From Frankiaceae bacterium (lineage in GTDB: Bacteria > Actinomycetota > Actinomycetes > JADGOV01), in contig JADGOV010000005.1 of NCBI GenBank assembly GCA_017882785.1, forward strand, positions 1 through 63,946: a stretch of 63,946 nt of DNA, given 5' to 3'. Both the position numbers and the translations under genes were made by a program. The notes below the pieces were generated by a model. It was not told the origin of the DNA. It searched no databases and saw nothing but the letters and a program-made list of their open reading frames with translations. Below, in pieces: positions 7,586 to 15,487 of the stretch; within the stretch, counting starts at the first letter, position 1, and every line of letters starts with the position of its first letter.

Positions 7586-9676
7586 TTACTCCGGGACGCC
7601 CGAGTCAGCGTTCTGCGCCGCCACCAGGGCCAGGACCGCCGGTCCGTAGGCTTCCAGCTTTCGCGCGCCGATGCCGGGAATGGCCACCATGTCGGCCAGC
7701 GAGGCGGGCCTGGCCTGGGCGATCGAGCTCAGTGTCGCATCGGTGAAGACGCAGAAGGCCGGCTGCTTGAGCTCCCGGGCCTGCTCCAGTCGCCAGGCTT
7801 TGAGCCGATCGAAGAGCACGGCGTCCATCGGACCCTCCAACCGGGGGCGCGGTGAGCCGGACCGCTGGCGCCGCCTCGATGCCGGGGTCGGCGCCGGCCG
7901 GATCCCGTCGAGGAAGCGGCTCGGCGTGCGGGCCCGGCGGCCACCCTCGGCGCGGGACAGGGCCCATGACAGGTGCAGGTGCCGTCGAGCACGGGTGATC
8001 CCGACGTAGAGCAGCCGGCGCTCTTCTTCCAGCTGCGCGGCGGTTGCGGCGTAGGTGATGGGCAGTGTGCCGTCGACGAGCCCGACCAGAAAGACCGCCT
8101 CCCACTCCAGACCCTTCGCAGCGTGCAGCGACGCGAGCGTCACGCCGTCCAACGGCGGAGCATGCTGTGCGCTCTCTCGCTCGGTCAGTTCGGCCGTGAA
8201 CTCTGCCAGCCCGCTAGCCGGCGCCGCCGCCGCCAGGTCCTGGGCCACTCGGACCAGCGCGGTCAAGGACTCCCAGCGCTCCCGGACGGCCCCGCGACCT
8301 GGCGGCGCCGTCCTCGACCAGCCCGCAGCGGACAGGACGGCTTCGACCTCTGCCACCAACCCCCCACCTGATGCCGCGCCCGGGTCAGCATCGCCGGAGG
8401 GGAAGCGGGCGGCCGCTCGCAGCAGCACCACCGCCTTGCGCACCTCGGGCCGGGAGAAGAACCGCTCCGCGCCGCGCAGGACGTACGGCAGGCCGGCGGC
8501 TGCGAGTGCGGTCTCGTACGCCTCGGACTGGGCATTGATCCGGTACAGGATCGCGATCTCCCGTGCGGGCAGACCGTCCGCGACGAGTTGTCCACAGGCC
8601 GCGGCCACGGCGGCGGCCTCGGCAGGTTCATCGGGGTGTTCACGATAGGTCGGTGCCGGCCCCGCGGGCCGCTGCGCGACGAGGGGCAGGCGTTCCCGGA
8701 CCGGCCCGCGACCGCGGACCACGTTTGCCAGCGAAACCACCTCCGGCGTCGAGCGGTAGTCACGGGTCAGGCGGATGACGGCGGCGTCGGGAAAACGGGT
8801 GGGAAACTCCAGCAGGAAATCCGACCTGGCGCCACCGAAAGTGTAGATCGTCTGACCGGCATCGCCGACAACGCACAGGTCGTCACGGTCGCCGAGCCAG
8901 GCGTCCAGCAGCAGCTGCTGCAGCGGGCTGACGTCCTGATATTCATCGACGACGAAATACCGGTAGCGACCCCGCACCTCTGCGGCCACGTGATGGTCGT
9001 CGGTGATGACGGCGGCGGCCAGGAGGAGCAGATCCTCGAAATCAACCACTCCCGCGTCGGCTTTCACCTGCTCGTACGCGGCGGCCACTTCCGCCACCTC
9101 CGCCGCCGGGAGCGGGGGCTGCCGATCCGCGGCTGTCACCGCCGCCGGATAGGCCGCTGGGGAGGTGAGCGTCGACTTGGCCCACTCCACCTCACCGGTC
9201 AGGTCGCGAAGCCCGGTGCCGGCCACCGTCCGGCGCAAGGCGCGCGATGCGGCCTGCGCGACCAGCCGGAGCTTGCTCTCCACCACCGGCGGCAGGGTCG
9301 TGCCGAACGCCTTGGGATAGAAGTAGCTCAGTTGACGCAGCGCGGCGGAATGGAAGGTACGCGCCTGCACGCCGGGCACGCCGAGCGCGCGCAGCCGGAT
9401 GCGCATCTCCCCGGCCGCTCGGGTGGTGAAGGTGACCGCCTGAACCTCCGACACCGGGACTGCCCCGGTCAGCACCGCGAACGCCACCCGGGCGGTGATG
9501 GCCCGAGTCTTGCCAGTGCCGGCACCGGCCAGCACACAGACCGGGCCGCGAACCGCCTCGACGACGGCCTGCTGTTCGGGATCGAGGCCGGCAAGCAGGT
9601 CGGCAGCTGAGGTCACCGTGACGCCATCGGTGACCCCGGCGGCCGGCCGGGCCACGGTGCCGCTCACGCGCGCCAT
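7586..9676 (-). CDS. uvrD2: ATP-dependent DNA helicase UvrD2
   Basis: A superfamily 1A 3'-5' helicase. Walker A 'GAGTGKT' is at residues 51-57 and the DExx box appears as 'VVDEYQDVSPLQQ' near residue 240; motif IV-VI elements include 'TRDYRSTPEV' and 'LLYVGITRARRHLH'. A C-terminal HRDC domain (about residues 620-690, 'LKQPAFCVFTDATL') marks the mycobacterial UvrD2 type (Rv3198c). The ATG at 9674-9676 is preferred; the longer frame begins at TTG. It lies upstream of the whiB7 leader, as in mycobacteria. Confidence 0.92.
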   Translation of the reverse strand: MARVSGTVARPAAGVTDGVTVTSAADLLAGLDPEQQAVVEAVRGPVCVLAGAGTGKTRAITARVAFAVLTGAVPVSEVQAVTFTTRAAGEMRIRLRALGVPGVQARTFHSAALRQLSYFYPKAFGTTLPPVVESKLRLVAQAASRALRRTVAGTGLRDLTGEVEWAKSTLTSPAAYPAAVTAADRQPPLPAAEVAEVAAAYEQVKADAGVVDFEDLLLLAAAVITDDHHVAAEVRGRYRYFVVDEYQDVSPLQQLLLDAWLGDRDDLCVVGDAGQTIYTFGGARSDFLLEFPTRFPDAAVIRLTRDYRSTPEVVSLANVVRGRGPVRERLPLVAQRPAGPAPTYREHPDEPAEAAAVAAACGQLVADGLPAREIAILYRINAQSEAYETALAAAGLPYVLRGAERFFSRPEVRKAVVLLRAAARFPSGDADPGAASGGGLVAEVEAVLSAAGWSRTAPPGRGAVRERWESLTALVRVAQDLAAAAPASGLAEFTAELTERESAQHAPPLDGVTLASLHAAKGLEWEAVFLVGLVDGTLPITYAATAAQLEEERRLLYVGITRARRHLHLSWALSRAEGGRRARTPSRFLDGIRPAPTPASRRRQRSGSPRPRLEGPMDAVLFDRLKAWRLEQARELKQPAFCVFTDATLSSIAQARPASLADMVAIPGIGARKLEAYGPAVLALVAAQNADSGVPE

Positions 9677-9854
9677 TCTGTCAGCCGCGAGGGACAAGGC
9701 GGCTGCGGTCAGAGGGGCGACGGGGCATGACCCGCCCGGTTACCTCCACCTCGATCCCGCAAGCGGCTGAAGACCCTTGGTTCGGTGGCCCAAGGTTACC
9801 GGCGTGCAGGCCACCCGGCCCTGCCGGCGTGCGGGGTGGATCGGTGATCCTGGG

Positions 9855-9900
9855 CTGGAGCGGTCGGCATGGCCGACCGCGGAGCTGTGTTCAGCTCCAG
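9855..9900 (+). other. Adjacent hairpins in the leader of the GAF-ANTAR-STAS gene
   Basis: GCGGTCGGC (9860-9868) pairs with GCCGACCGC (9872-9880), and GGAGCTG (9881-9887) pairs with CAGCTCC (9892-9898); the flanking CTGGAG and CTCCAG (9855-9860, 9895-9900) can also pair, as an alternative fold. The block begins 133 bases before the GTG start at 9988. The loops (ATG, TGTT) do not match the known ANTAR-binding hexaloops. The remainder of 9677-9987 shows no gene. Confidence 0.4.
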
Positions 9901-9987
9901 GCGCAGGGATGCCGCGCCGCCTGAATCGCCGAGGAATCGACCGACAAGTCGCGTCCACGGGAACTCGCCGGATGATGAGGAGCCGAC

Positions 9988-11145
9988 GTGGACGACGCGC
10001 AGGACGAGAACGGCCAGCCGGACGGGCCGCGAGACGGCTCCGATGAGGAGATCGCCGCGGACCGGATGAGGACGCGGGCGCTGGTGCCACAGCCTCCGGC
10101 GGCCACCGCTGGGACGGCGGCCCGACCTGCGCCGAGCACCGCCCTGGCGGTGGACCGGGACGCCCTCGACGCTGCCCTGGTCCTGCTGGTCACGGTGGCC
10201 CGGTCGGTGGTGTTCGGCGCCGACGGGGTGAGCATCACCCTGCCGCGGAACGGCCACCCGGCGACGGTGGCGGCCAGCGATGAGGAACTCCTCGAGTTGG
10301 ATCACCAGCAGGACGCCAACGGTGCCGGCCCGAGTCTGGACGCCACCCGGGGCGAGCGGGTGCACGTCGAGTCGCTGCACAGCGAGACCCGGTGGCCGGC
10401 CTTCGTCCGGACGGCCCGGGCCCGCGGGGTGCAGACCGTCCTGTCCCTTCCGCTGGGCACCGCGGACCGCCCGGTCGGGGCGCTGACGGTGTATTCCCGC
10501 ACCGCCGGCGCGCTCGCCGGGGAGGAGGCGGAGTGGGCGGAGCTGATCGCGGCCGAGGCGTCCGGCCTGCTGAGGGCCGGCCCGTCCGGCGGGCCGGACG
10601 GGCCGGTGGGCCTGCGGGTGCGGGAGGCGTTGCAGTTCCGGGAGGCGATCGCCCACGCCCAGGGCGTAATCATGCATCGGGACGGGGTGTCCTCGACGGC
10701 GGCATCCGCCGTCCTGCGCGACATCAGCCGCCGCACCGGCCAGGCGCTGCGTGAGGTCGCCGCAGACTGTGTGGCGTCCTACCGGCACGGCGACGTGCTC
10801 GCCGCCGCGGTGGCCGCTCCCCCGCGAGAGGTCTTGGGACCGCCCACGGTGGACGTGTCCCCGCGGCAGCCCGACGGCACGATCTACCTCACGGTGGGCG
10901 GTGCGTGGACGCGGGCCGCCGCCGGCGGGACGCGGGCACTGTTCGACGGTGTCCGCCGGCACCGACCGACGTTGGTCATCGTCGACCTGGCCGACGTCGC
11001 GGTGATGGACGCCGGGGGTGTGGAGGCGTTGGCCACGGCGTCGTCCAGCCTGCAGGCGGCGGGCTGCCGGGTCGAACTGCACAACCCGCCGCCGGCCCTC
11101 CGGTCGCTGCTGGAGGGGACTGATGGCCGGCACAGCACCGGATGA
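9988..11145 (+). CDS. GAF-ANTAR-STAS regulatory protein
   Basis: Three parts are visible in 385 residues: a GAF-type sensor (about 50-200), an ANTAR-like helical segment (about 210-265, 'AIAHAQGVIMHRDG' then 'SRRTGQALREVA'), and a C-terminal STAS domain (about 290-375, 'VIVDLADVAVMDAGGVEAL'). ANTAR domains usually bind RNA and prevent termination; STAS domains form anti-sigma antagonists or protein scaffolds. The order suggests a sensor linking both modes, an inference. The conserved STAS serine is replaced by Asp in 'VMDAGG', where a phosphorylated Ser would be expected. GTG 9988 has GAGGAG six bases upstream. It overlaps a tiny ORF at its 3' end. Confidence 0.8.
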   Translation: MDDAQDENGQPDGPRDGSDEEIAADRMRTRALVPQPPAATAGTAARPAPSTALAVDRDALDAALVLLVTVARSVVFGADGVSITLPRNGHPATVAASDEELLELDHQQDANGAGPSLDATRGERVHVESLHSETRWPAFVRTARARGVQTVLSLPLGTADRPVGALTVYSRTAGALAGEEAEWAELIAAEASGLLRAGPSGGPDGPVGLRVREALQFREAIAHAQGVIMHRDGVSSTAASAVLRDISRRTGQALREVAADCVASYRHGDVLAAAVAAPPREVLGPPTVDVSPRQPDGTIYLTVGGAWTRAAAGGTRALFDGVRRHRPTLVIVDLADVAVMDAGGVEALATASSSLQAAGCRVELHNPPPALRSLLEGTDGRHSTG

Positions 11146-11233
11146 CCTGAACCGGGCGCGCCGGGACGCGGCGCTGTCAGTGGCGGAGCTGTGGCCGCGG
11201 CGCTTCGACCACCACCGGACTGCAGGACAGTGA
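11123..11233 (+). CDS. Short ORF overlapping the GAF-ANTAR-STAS 3' end (36 aa, probably truncated)
   Basis: A 36-codon frame, 'MAGTAPDDLNRARRDAALS' followed by 'VAELWPRRF', overlaps the preceding gene by 23 bases. The start resembles the N-terminus of longer small proteins encoded beside GAF-ANTAR genes in related actinobacteria ('...SVxELWxRYF'), as I recall them. It then ends early, so I read it as a truncated remnant. TGGAGGGG lies just upstream of the ATG. Expression is uncertain. Confidence 0.35.
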   Translation: MAGTAPDDLNRARRDAALSVAELWPRRFDHHRTAGQ

Positions 11234-11235
11234 CG

Positions 11236-11306
11236 GGTCGGCGTGCTGGTTCCGGTACGGGACGGCGTCGCATGCCGACGACAACGCTGATCAGCACGCC
11301 CCGACC
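11236..11306 (+). other. Long inverted repeat after the GAF-ANTAR-STAS gene
   Basis: GGCGTGCTG (11240-11248) is the reverse complement of CAGCACGCC (11292-11300), with outer GGTCG/CGACC (11236-11240, 11302-11306) also complementary, apart from a small bulge. A smaller 5-bp stem (11266-11270 with 11276-11280) lies in the loop. It starts right after the short ORF and could end that transcript or control the amidohydrolase gene. Confidence 0.35.
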
Positions 11307-11365
11307 TGCGCGCTGGCAAGCCGCCGGTAGAGGCTACGGTCGCGGTCGGCCGAGTGGAGGCAGGG

Positions 11366-12562
11366 ATGACAACAGCTGAACGCGCGGACACCCGGCGAGC
11401 GGTACGCGCTCGCAGGGTATTCGACGGCCTTGACCTGTGCCGCGCACAGGACGCGATGGTGCTGATCGAGAGCGGCTTCATCACCGACATCGACACCACA
11501 GGCGCGGAACCGCCGGCTGGTGTCCCGCTCGAGGACCTCGGTGACGTGACCGTACTTCCCGGCCTGATCGACACACACACTCACTTGGCCTTCGACGCGA
11601 GCGACGAGGTCGTCGCCCACGTTCAGCAGGCGACGCCCGAGGAGTTGTCGGCGCAGATGCGCCGCGCCGCCGCGAGCATGCTCAGGTGCGGAATTACCAC
11701 GATCCGCGACTTGGGCGACCGGGACTACCTGTCGTTCACGATCCGCGAGGAGACTGCCGTCCGGCCCGAAACCGGCCCCACCATCCTCGCCGCCGGGCCG
11801 CCACTGACCCCTACCGGAGGCCACTGCTGGTTCCTGGGCGGCCAAGCCGACGGTCTCGACGGGATCAGTCGGGCGGTAGCCGAGCACGCCGCCCGCGGCG
11901 CTGATGTGATCAAGATGATGGTCACCGGCGGACGGATGACACCGACCACGCTGCCGCACGAGTCTCAGTACACGCTGAACGAACTGCGCGCCGCGGTCGA
12001 CCGGGCCCATGAGCGTGGGCTGACCATCGCCGGCCACGCACACGGCCGCCAGGGCATCGCTGACGCCCTGGCGGCCGGCTTTGACACCCTGGAGCACGTC
12101 AGCTTCATGACTGCGGACGGGATCGCTCCGGACCAGGCTGTTATCGACGCGATCGCGGCCTCCGGCATCATCAGCTCAGTCACCGTCGGCGTCCTGCCGG
12201 GCGCGGCCGTACCGCCGCCCTTGGATCGCCTACTCCCGTTGATGCTCGCCCACCTCAAGAACATGTACGACTCCGGTGTCCGCATCACCATCGGCCCCGA
12301 CGGTGGGGTTGCTCCGGCAAAGCCCCATGATGTCCTTCCGCACGCCCTTTCCGCTCTGGTCGAGGCAGGCATCCCCGCACGCGCAGCCCTCGCCGCCGTT
12401 ACCTCCACCGCGGCCGAGGCGTGTGGATTGAAGGGCCGGATCGGCCGGGTCGCACCCGGCCACTCCGCCGACCTACTCGCGGTCAGCGGCGACCCCCTGA
12501 CCGACATCGCCGCCATTCATAGGCCCAGTGCGATCTACCGGCGCGGCCGACGAGTCCTCTGA
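11366..12562 (+). CDS. Metal-dependent amidohydrolase (prolidase/imidazolonepropionase type)
   Basis: A 398-residue amidohydrolase-superfamily enzyme. It shows 'DTHTHL' near residue 70 (metal-binding HxH), the lysine candidate in 'DVIKMMVTGG', histidines in 'GHAHG' and 'LEHVSF', and the aspartate of 'IGPDGG' near residue 312, giving a binuclear-type site. Such proteins hydrolyse cyclic amides or dipeptides; the substrate is not evident. The ATG at 11366 has GGAGG five bases upstream. The gene is absent from the corresponding mycobacterial block, so it is probably an insertion into the backbone. Confidence 0.85.
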   Translation: MTTAERADTRRAVRARRVFDGLDLCRAQDAMVLIESGFITDIDTTGAEPPAGVPLEDLGDVTVLPGLIDTHTHLAFDASDEVVAHVQQATPEELSAQMRRAAASMLRCGITTIRDLGDRDYLSFTIREETAVRPETGPTILAAGPPLTPTGGHCWFLGGQADGLDGISRAVAEHAARGADVIKMMVTGGRMTPTTLPHESQYTLNELRAAVDRAHERGLTIAGHAHGRQGIADALAAGFDTLEHVSFMTADGIAPDQAVIDAIAASGIISSVTVGVLPGAAVPPPLDRLLPLMLAHLKNMYDSGVRITIGPDGGVAPAKPHDVLPHALSALVEAGIPARAALAAVTSTAAEACGLKGRIGRVAPGHSADLLAVSGDPLTDIAAIHRPSAIYRRGRRVL

Positions 12563-12661
12563 CCGCTCACGGGTGGTGGGTGCTGAGAATCAAGAAAAGG
12601 CGCCGAAATCTCAGCGACCGAGAATACTGATCACTGTCGAAGGCCGACACAGGCGGGACAG

Positions 12662-13069
12662 ATGTCCAACACCGATCCGTGGGCGACTCCGAGGTCTGGC
12701 GAACAGTCATCCACCTGCCAGCACGAGTCCTTCGTGGAAGGGTGCGAATCGTGCGACCGTCGGCGACAGGCAGCGACTCCCTCGTACCCAAATGTCCAGT
12801 ATGGGCCGCAGCCGCCATATCCGACTCCGCGGCGCACGAATGGCCTGGCCATTGCGTCGCTGGTTCTAGGGATCGTGTGGATCTACTGGATCGGCAGTGT
12901 GCTGGCCATCATCTTTGGTCACGTCGCGCTGGGTCAAATGAAGCGCGATCAGTCCCAGGACGGGAAGGGAATGGCCATCGCCGGACTCGTGCTCGGCTAC
13001 ATCGGAGCATTCTTCCTCGTGCTGGTCATCGTCGTCTCGGCCACAGCGAGTTCCGGCTCAGGCGGCTGA
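12662..13069 (+). CDS. DUF4190 small membrane protein
   Basis: A 135-residue protein with two membrane segments (about residues 62-88, 'GLAIASLVLGIVWIYWIGSV', and 104-128) separated by the motif 'GHVALGQMKRDQSQDGKGMA', which is typical of DUF4190 proteins. The N-terminal cytoplasmic part holds 'CQHESFVEGCESC', a possible zinc-binding cluster. The function is unknown. It starts at ATG 12662, 99 bp after the amidohydrolase. Confidence 0.8.
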   Translation: MSNTDPWATPRSGEQSSTCQHESFVEGCESCDRRRQAATPSYPNVQYGPQPPYPTPRRTNGLAIASLVLGIVWIYWIGSVLAIIFGHVALGQMKRDQSQDGKGMAIAGLVLGYIGAFFLVLVIVVSATASSGSGG

Positions 13070-13168
13070 CCCGTGATTGACGCCGAGCGCCGGCGGGAAG
13101 CAACGGCTCCCGCCCGGGGTTGAAGACTCTGGTTGGGGCATTCGTTTCCGGCCACCCTTGGAGGTCGC

Positions 13169-13429
13169 ATGCCGGCTCGCGCCAGCGGTGCCCTCACGAT
13201 GTTCAGCACCGTGTGGTGTGGTTACTGCACGCGGCTCAAGCGGCAACTGGACCGAGCGGGTGTGCCTTTCGTCGATGTCGACATCGAGCAGGACGACGAA
13301 GCGGCTGCCTTCGTCGAGTCGGCGAACGGTGGAACGCGGACGGTGCCCACTGTGCTCCTGCCCGACGGCCGAACCCTGACCAACCCCACCCTGTCCGAGC
13401 TCAGCGAGCAGCTGGCGCAGACCGCGTAA
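13169..13429 (+). CDS. mrx1: Mycoredoxin-1-like glutaredoxin
   Basis: An 86-residue thioredoxin-fold protein with the 'CGYC' site at Cys17/Cys20 and a downstream cis-proline in 'RTVPTVLL'. Mycoredoxins reduce mixed disulfides formed with mycothiol. The same CGYC protein (Rv3198A) lies between uvrD2 and nudC in M. tuberculosis, as it does here. The ATG at 13169 follows GGAGG. Confidence 0.9.
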   Translation: MPARASGALTMFSTVWCGYCTRLKRQLDRAGVPFVDVDIEQDDEAAAFVESANGGTRTVPTVLLPDGRTLTNPTLSELSEQLAQTA

Positions 13430-13455
13430 TCCGTGCGGAATCCGCGGCCAAGGCC

Positions 13456-13487
13456 CACCATGGAATGTGCAGATCATTTCCATGGTG
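13456..13487 (+). promoter_or_regulatory. 10-bp inverted repeat ahead of the GAF-ANTAR gene
   Basis: CACCATGGAA (13456-13465) is the reverse complement of TTCCATGGTG (13478-13487), with a 12-nt loop. It ends 19 bases before the GTG start at 13507. It could be an operator or a 5' hairpin that masks the ribosome-binding region. Confidence 0.5.
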
Positions 13488-13506
13488 ACCAGGTGGTGAG
13501 GCGCAC

Positions 13507-14391
13507 GTGGGCACGGCGGCTGGCTTCCATTCGCCGGTGGTAACGGCCGCCATGACGGCCGCGGCGGCAGCCACCGGCATGGAGGTGGTGTTCATCGGTG
13601 GGCTCACCGCGGACAACTTCACCTTCCAGCGCCTGCACGGCACGTGGTCGGGTCTGGCCGAGGGCCTGCATTTCGATCGAGCAGACTCCTTTTGTGCCCG
13701 CCTCCTGGAAGGCGCCCCGACAGCCACCGCCGATGCCGCGGCCGAGCCCGCATACCGTTCGGTGTCCGCGATCGCGACCTATGGCGTGACCTCCTACGTC
13801 GGGGTACCGATCCGGGACGAGGCAGGTCAGGCCATAGGCACCCTGTGTGCCATCGACCATTGCGCCGTGCCGGTCGACGACACCGCGGTGGCCATCCTCC
13901 TCAGTCTCGCCGATCTCATCGCCGCCCACCTGCACGTCGCGCCGGCCGCCGGCGTGGTGATCCGCCGAACGCCCTGCGGCTGGCAAGTGGACGACTCGTC
14001 CGGGTCGAGCGGGTGGGGAACCGCGGAGGGCGAAGGGGTCGAGCCGGAGCCCGATCTCACGACGGCGCTCACTTTGGCTGACCTGCTCGCAGACGGCAAC
14101 CCGATGGGTAACCGGCCTCCGCGGGGCGATCCGACACTCGACGTCGTCGGGCAGTTGCGGCTGTCGGTGGCGCAGCTGGAGCACGCGCTCGCCGTCCGGG
14201 TCGTCGTCGAACAGGCCATCGGCGTCCTCGCCGAACGCCAGCGGCTGGCACCTCGGGTCGCCTTCGAACGGCTCCGCAAGGCGGCGCGGTCCCGGGGCCG
14301 GAAGGTGCACAGCGTGGCCCGGGAGGTCGTCGCCTCCGCTCATGCGACCGGAGTACCGCTGCCGCCGGAGCTCGGTGGCCGCAGGTCCTGA
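13507..14391 (+). CDS. GAF-ANTAR domain protein
   Basis: This 294-residue protein has a GAF sensor (about 10-150, with 'VTSYVGVPIRDEAGQAIGTL') and a C-terminal ANTAR RNA-binding domain (about 230-283, 'AVRVVVEQAIGVLAERQRL'), joined by an acidic low-complexity linker. ANTAR proteins typically act as transcription antiterminators. It starts with GTG at 13507, with a G-rich 'GGTGAGG' upstream. It sits between mycoredoxin and nudC and is not part of the mycobacterial block. It converges on nudC with a 25-bp gap. Confidence 0.85.
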   Translation: MGTAAGFHSPVVTAAMTAAAAATGMEVVFIGGLTADNFTFQRLHGTWSGLAEGLHFDRADSFCARLLEGAPTATADAAAEPAYRSVSAIATYGVTSYVGVPIRDEAGQAIGTLCAIDHCAVPVDDTAVAILLSLADLIAAHLHVAPAAGVVIRRTPCGWQVDDSSGSSGWGTAEGEGVEPEPDLTTALTLADLLADGNPMGNRPPRGDPTLDVVGQLRLSVAQLEHALAVRVVVEQAIGVLAERQRLAPRVAFERLRKAARSRGRKVHSVAREVVASAHATGVPLPPELGGRRS

Positions 14392-14416
14392 CGGCGCCCT
14401 GGTGCGCCTGCCCGGT

Positions 14417-15289
14417 TCAGCCGTCAGCAACGAGCCACGCGTCGAGCAGCCAGCGGGCGATCGACACCACCGGCGGCAGGGCGATCTCTCCCGCCCGCAG
14501 CTGAGACCGGCTGACCCACCTGGCCTCCGCCAGTTCCTGCGGGTCCGGGCGCAGCGGCAAGTACTCCGCCCGCGCGGTGAAGCCCAGCATCAGACTGGAC
14601 GGGAAGGGCCACGGCTGACTGAAGACGTAGCGTACGTCGGAGACGACGAGCCCCACCTCCTCCGACACCTCCCGGGTGACCGCCGCCTCCGAGGACTCCC
14701 CGGGCTCCACGAACCCGGCCAGGACGCTGAGCCTCCCCTGCGGCCAGGCCGGGCCCCGCCCGAGCACAACGCGGTTCCCCCCGTCGTGCACAACCATGAT
14801 CACCGCTGGGTCAACGCGGGGAAAGTGTTGTGAGCCGTCCGCCGGGCAACGACGTTCCGCCCCGCCAGCGACACTGAAGGTCCCGGTCCCGCAGCGCGGG
14901 CAATAGGGGTGCGTCGCGTGCCAGTGAACCAACGCGACCGCGTGGGTCATCAGCCCCGACTCGCGGTCGTCGAGCAGGGCACCAACCTCCCGCAGCCCCA
15001 ACGATCGGTGCTGCGGCTCAGTCGTGGTCGGCGGCAGCGGCGCGGCGACGGCGAAATACGCGGTGCCATCGGCCGTCCCGAGGAAGAGCCGATCCCCCGC
15101 CGGCATCCCGGCGGGGGAGGTCAGGACGAGCTGCGGGCGGTCCCCCGCCACGTCGATGAGCGTTTCCCCGTCGGACACGACGAACGCCCGGCTAGCCGGA
15201 TCAGCCCAGGCCCGGATGAGATAGTCCTCGTCGAGCCGCAGGTGCGCGGCACGATCCACGCCGGCGCGGGATAGCGCGGGCACGCTCAT
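14417..15289 (-). CDS. nudC: NAD+ diphosphatase NudC
   Basis: NudC hydrolyses NADH/NAD+ and removes NAD caps from RNA. The protein (290 residues) carries the zinc-ribbon 'CPRCG' and, further on, 'RRCPADGSQHFPR'; three of the usual four cysteines are visible, the last being replaced by Asp. The Nudix box is 'GFVEPGESSEAAVTREVSEE', followed by 'SQPWPFPSSLM', the NADH-specific motif. It begins at ATG 15287-15289. Rv3199c is the syntenic gene. It is divergent from the GGDEF-EAL gene. Confidence 0.93.
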   Translation of the reverse strand: MSVPALSRAGVDRAAHLRLDEDYLIRAWADPASRAFVVSDGETLIDVAGDRPQLVLTSPAGMPAGDRLFLGTADGTAYFAVAAPLPPTTTEPQHRSLGLREVGALLDDRESGLMTHAVALVHWHATHPYCPRCGTGTFSVAGGAERRCPADGSQHFPRVDPAVIMVVHDGGNRVVLGRGPAWPQGRLSVLAGFVEPGESSEAAVTREVSEEVGLVVSDVRYVFSQPWPFPSSLMLGFTARAEYLPLRPDPQELAEARWVSRSQLRAGEIALPPVVSIARWLLDAWLVADG

Positions 15290-15487
15290 CGAGAGACCGG
15301 GAGTCGCGACGCTCGGCAGTTCATCTGGGCAAACAGACGACACCCCGGCACCGCCGCATCGTACCCGCGGCCGCGGGCAACTTTTCGCACGCAACCGGTC
15401 AAGTCGCCAGGCCCACCGTGCGGCTATTCGCCTTATGGGTGACCGTAGGCAACGATGACCGAAGACGGCGGGGGTCGGAGGTGTCCG

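Noticed and set aside
9796-11580. 594-codon minus-strand frame
   Set aside because: Antisense to the GAF-ANTAR-STAS gene, with no domain similarity.
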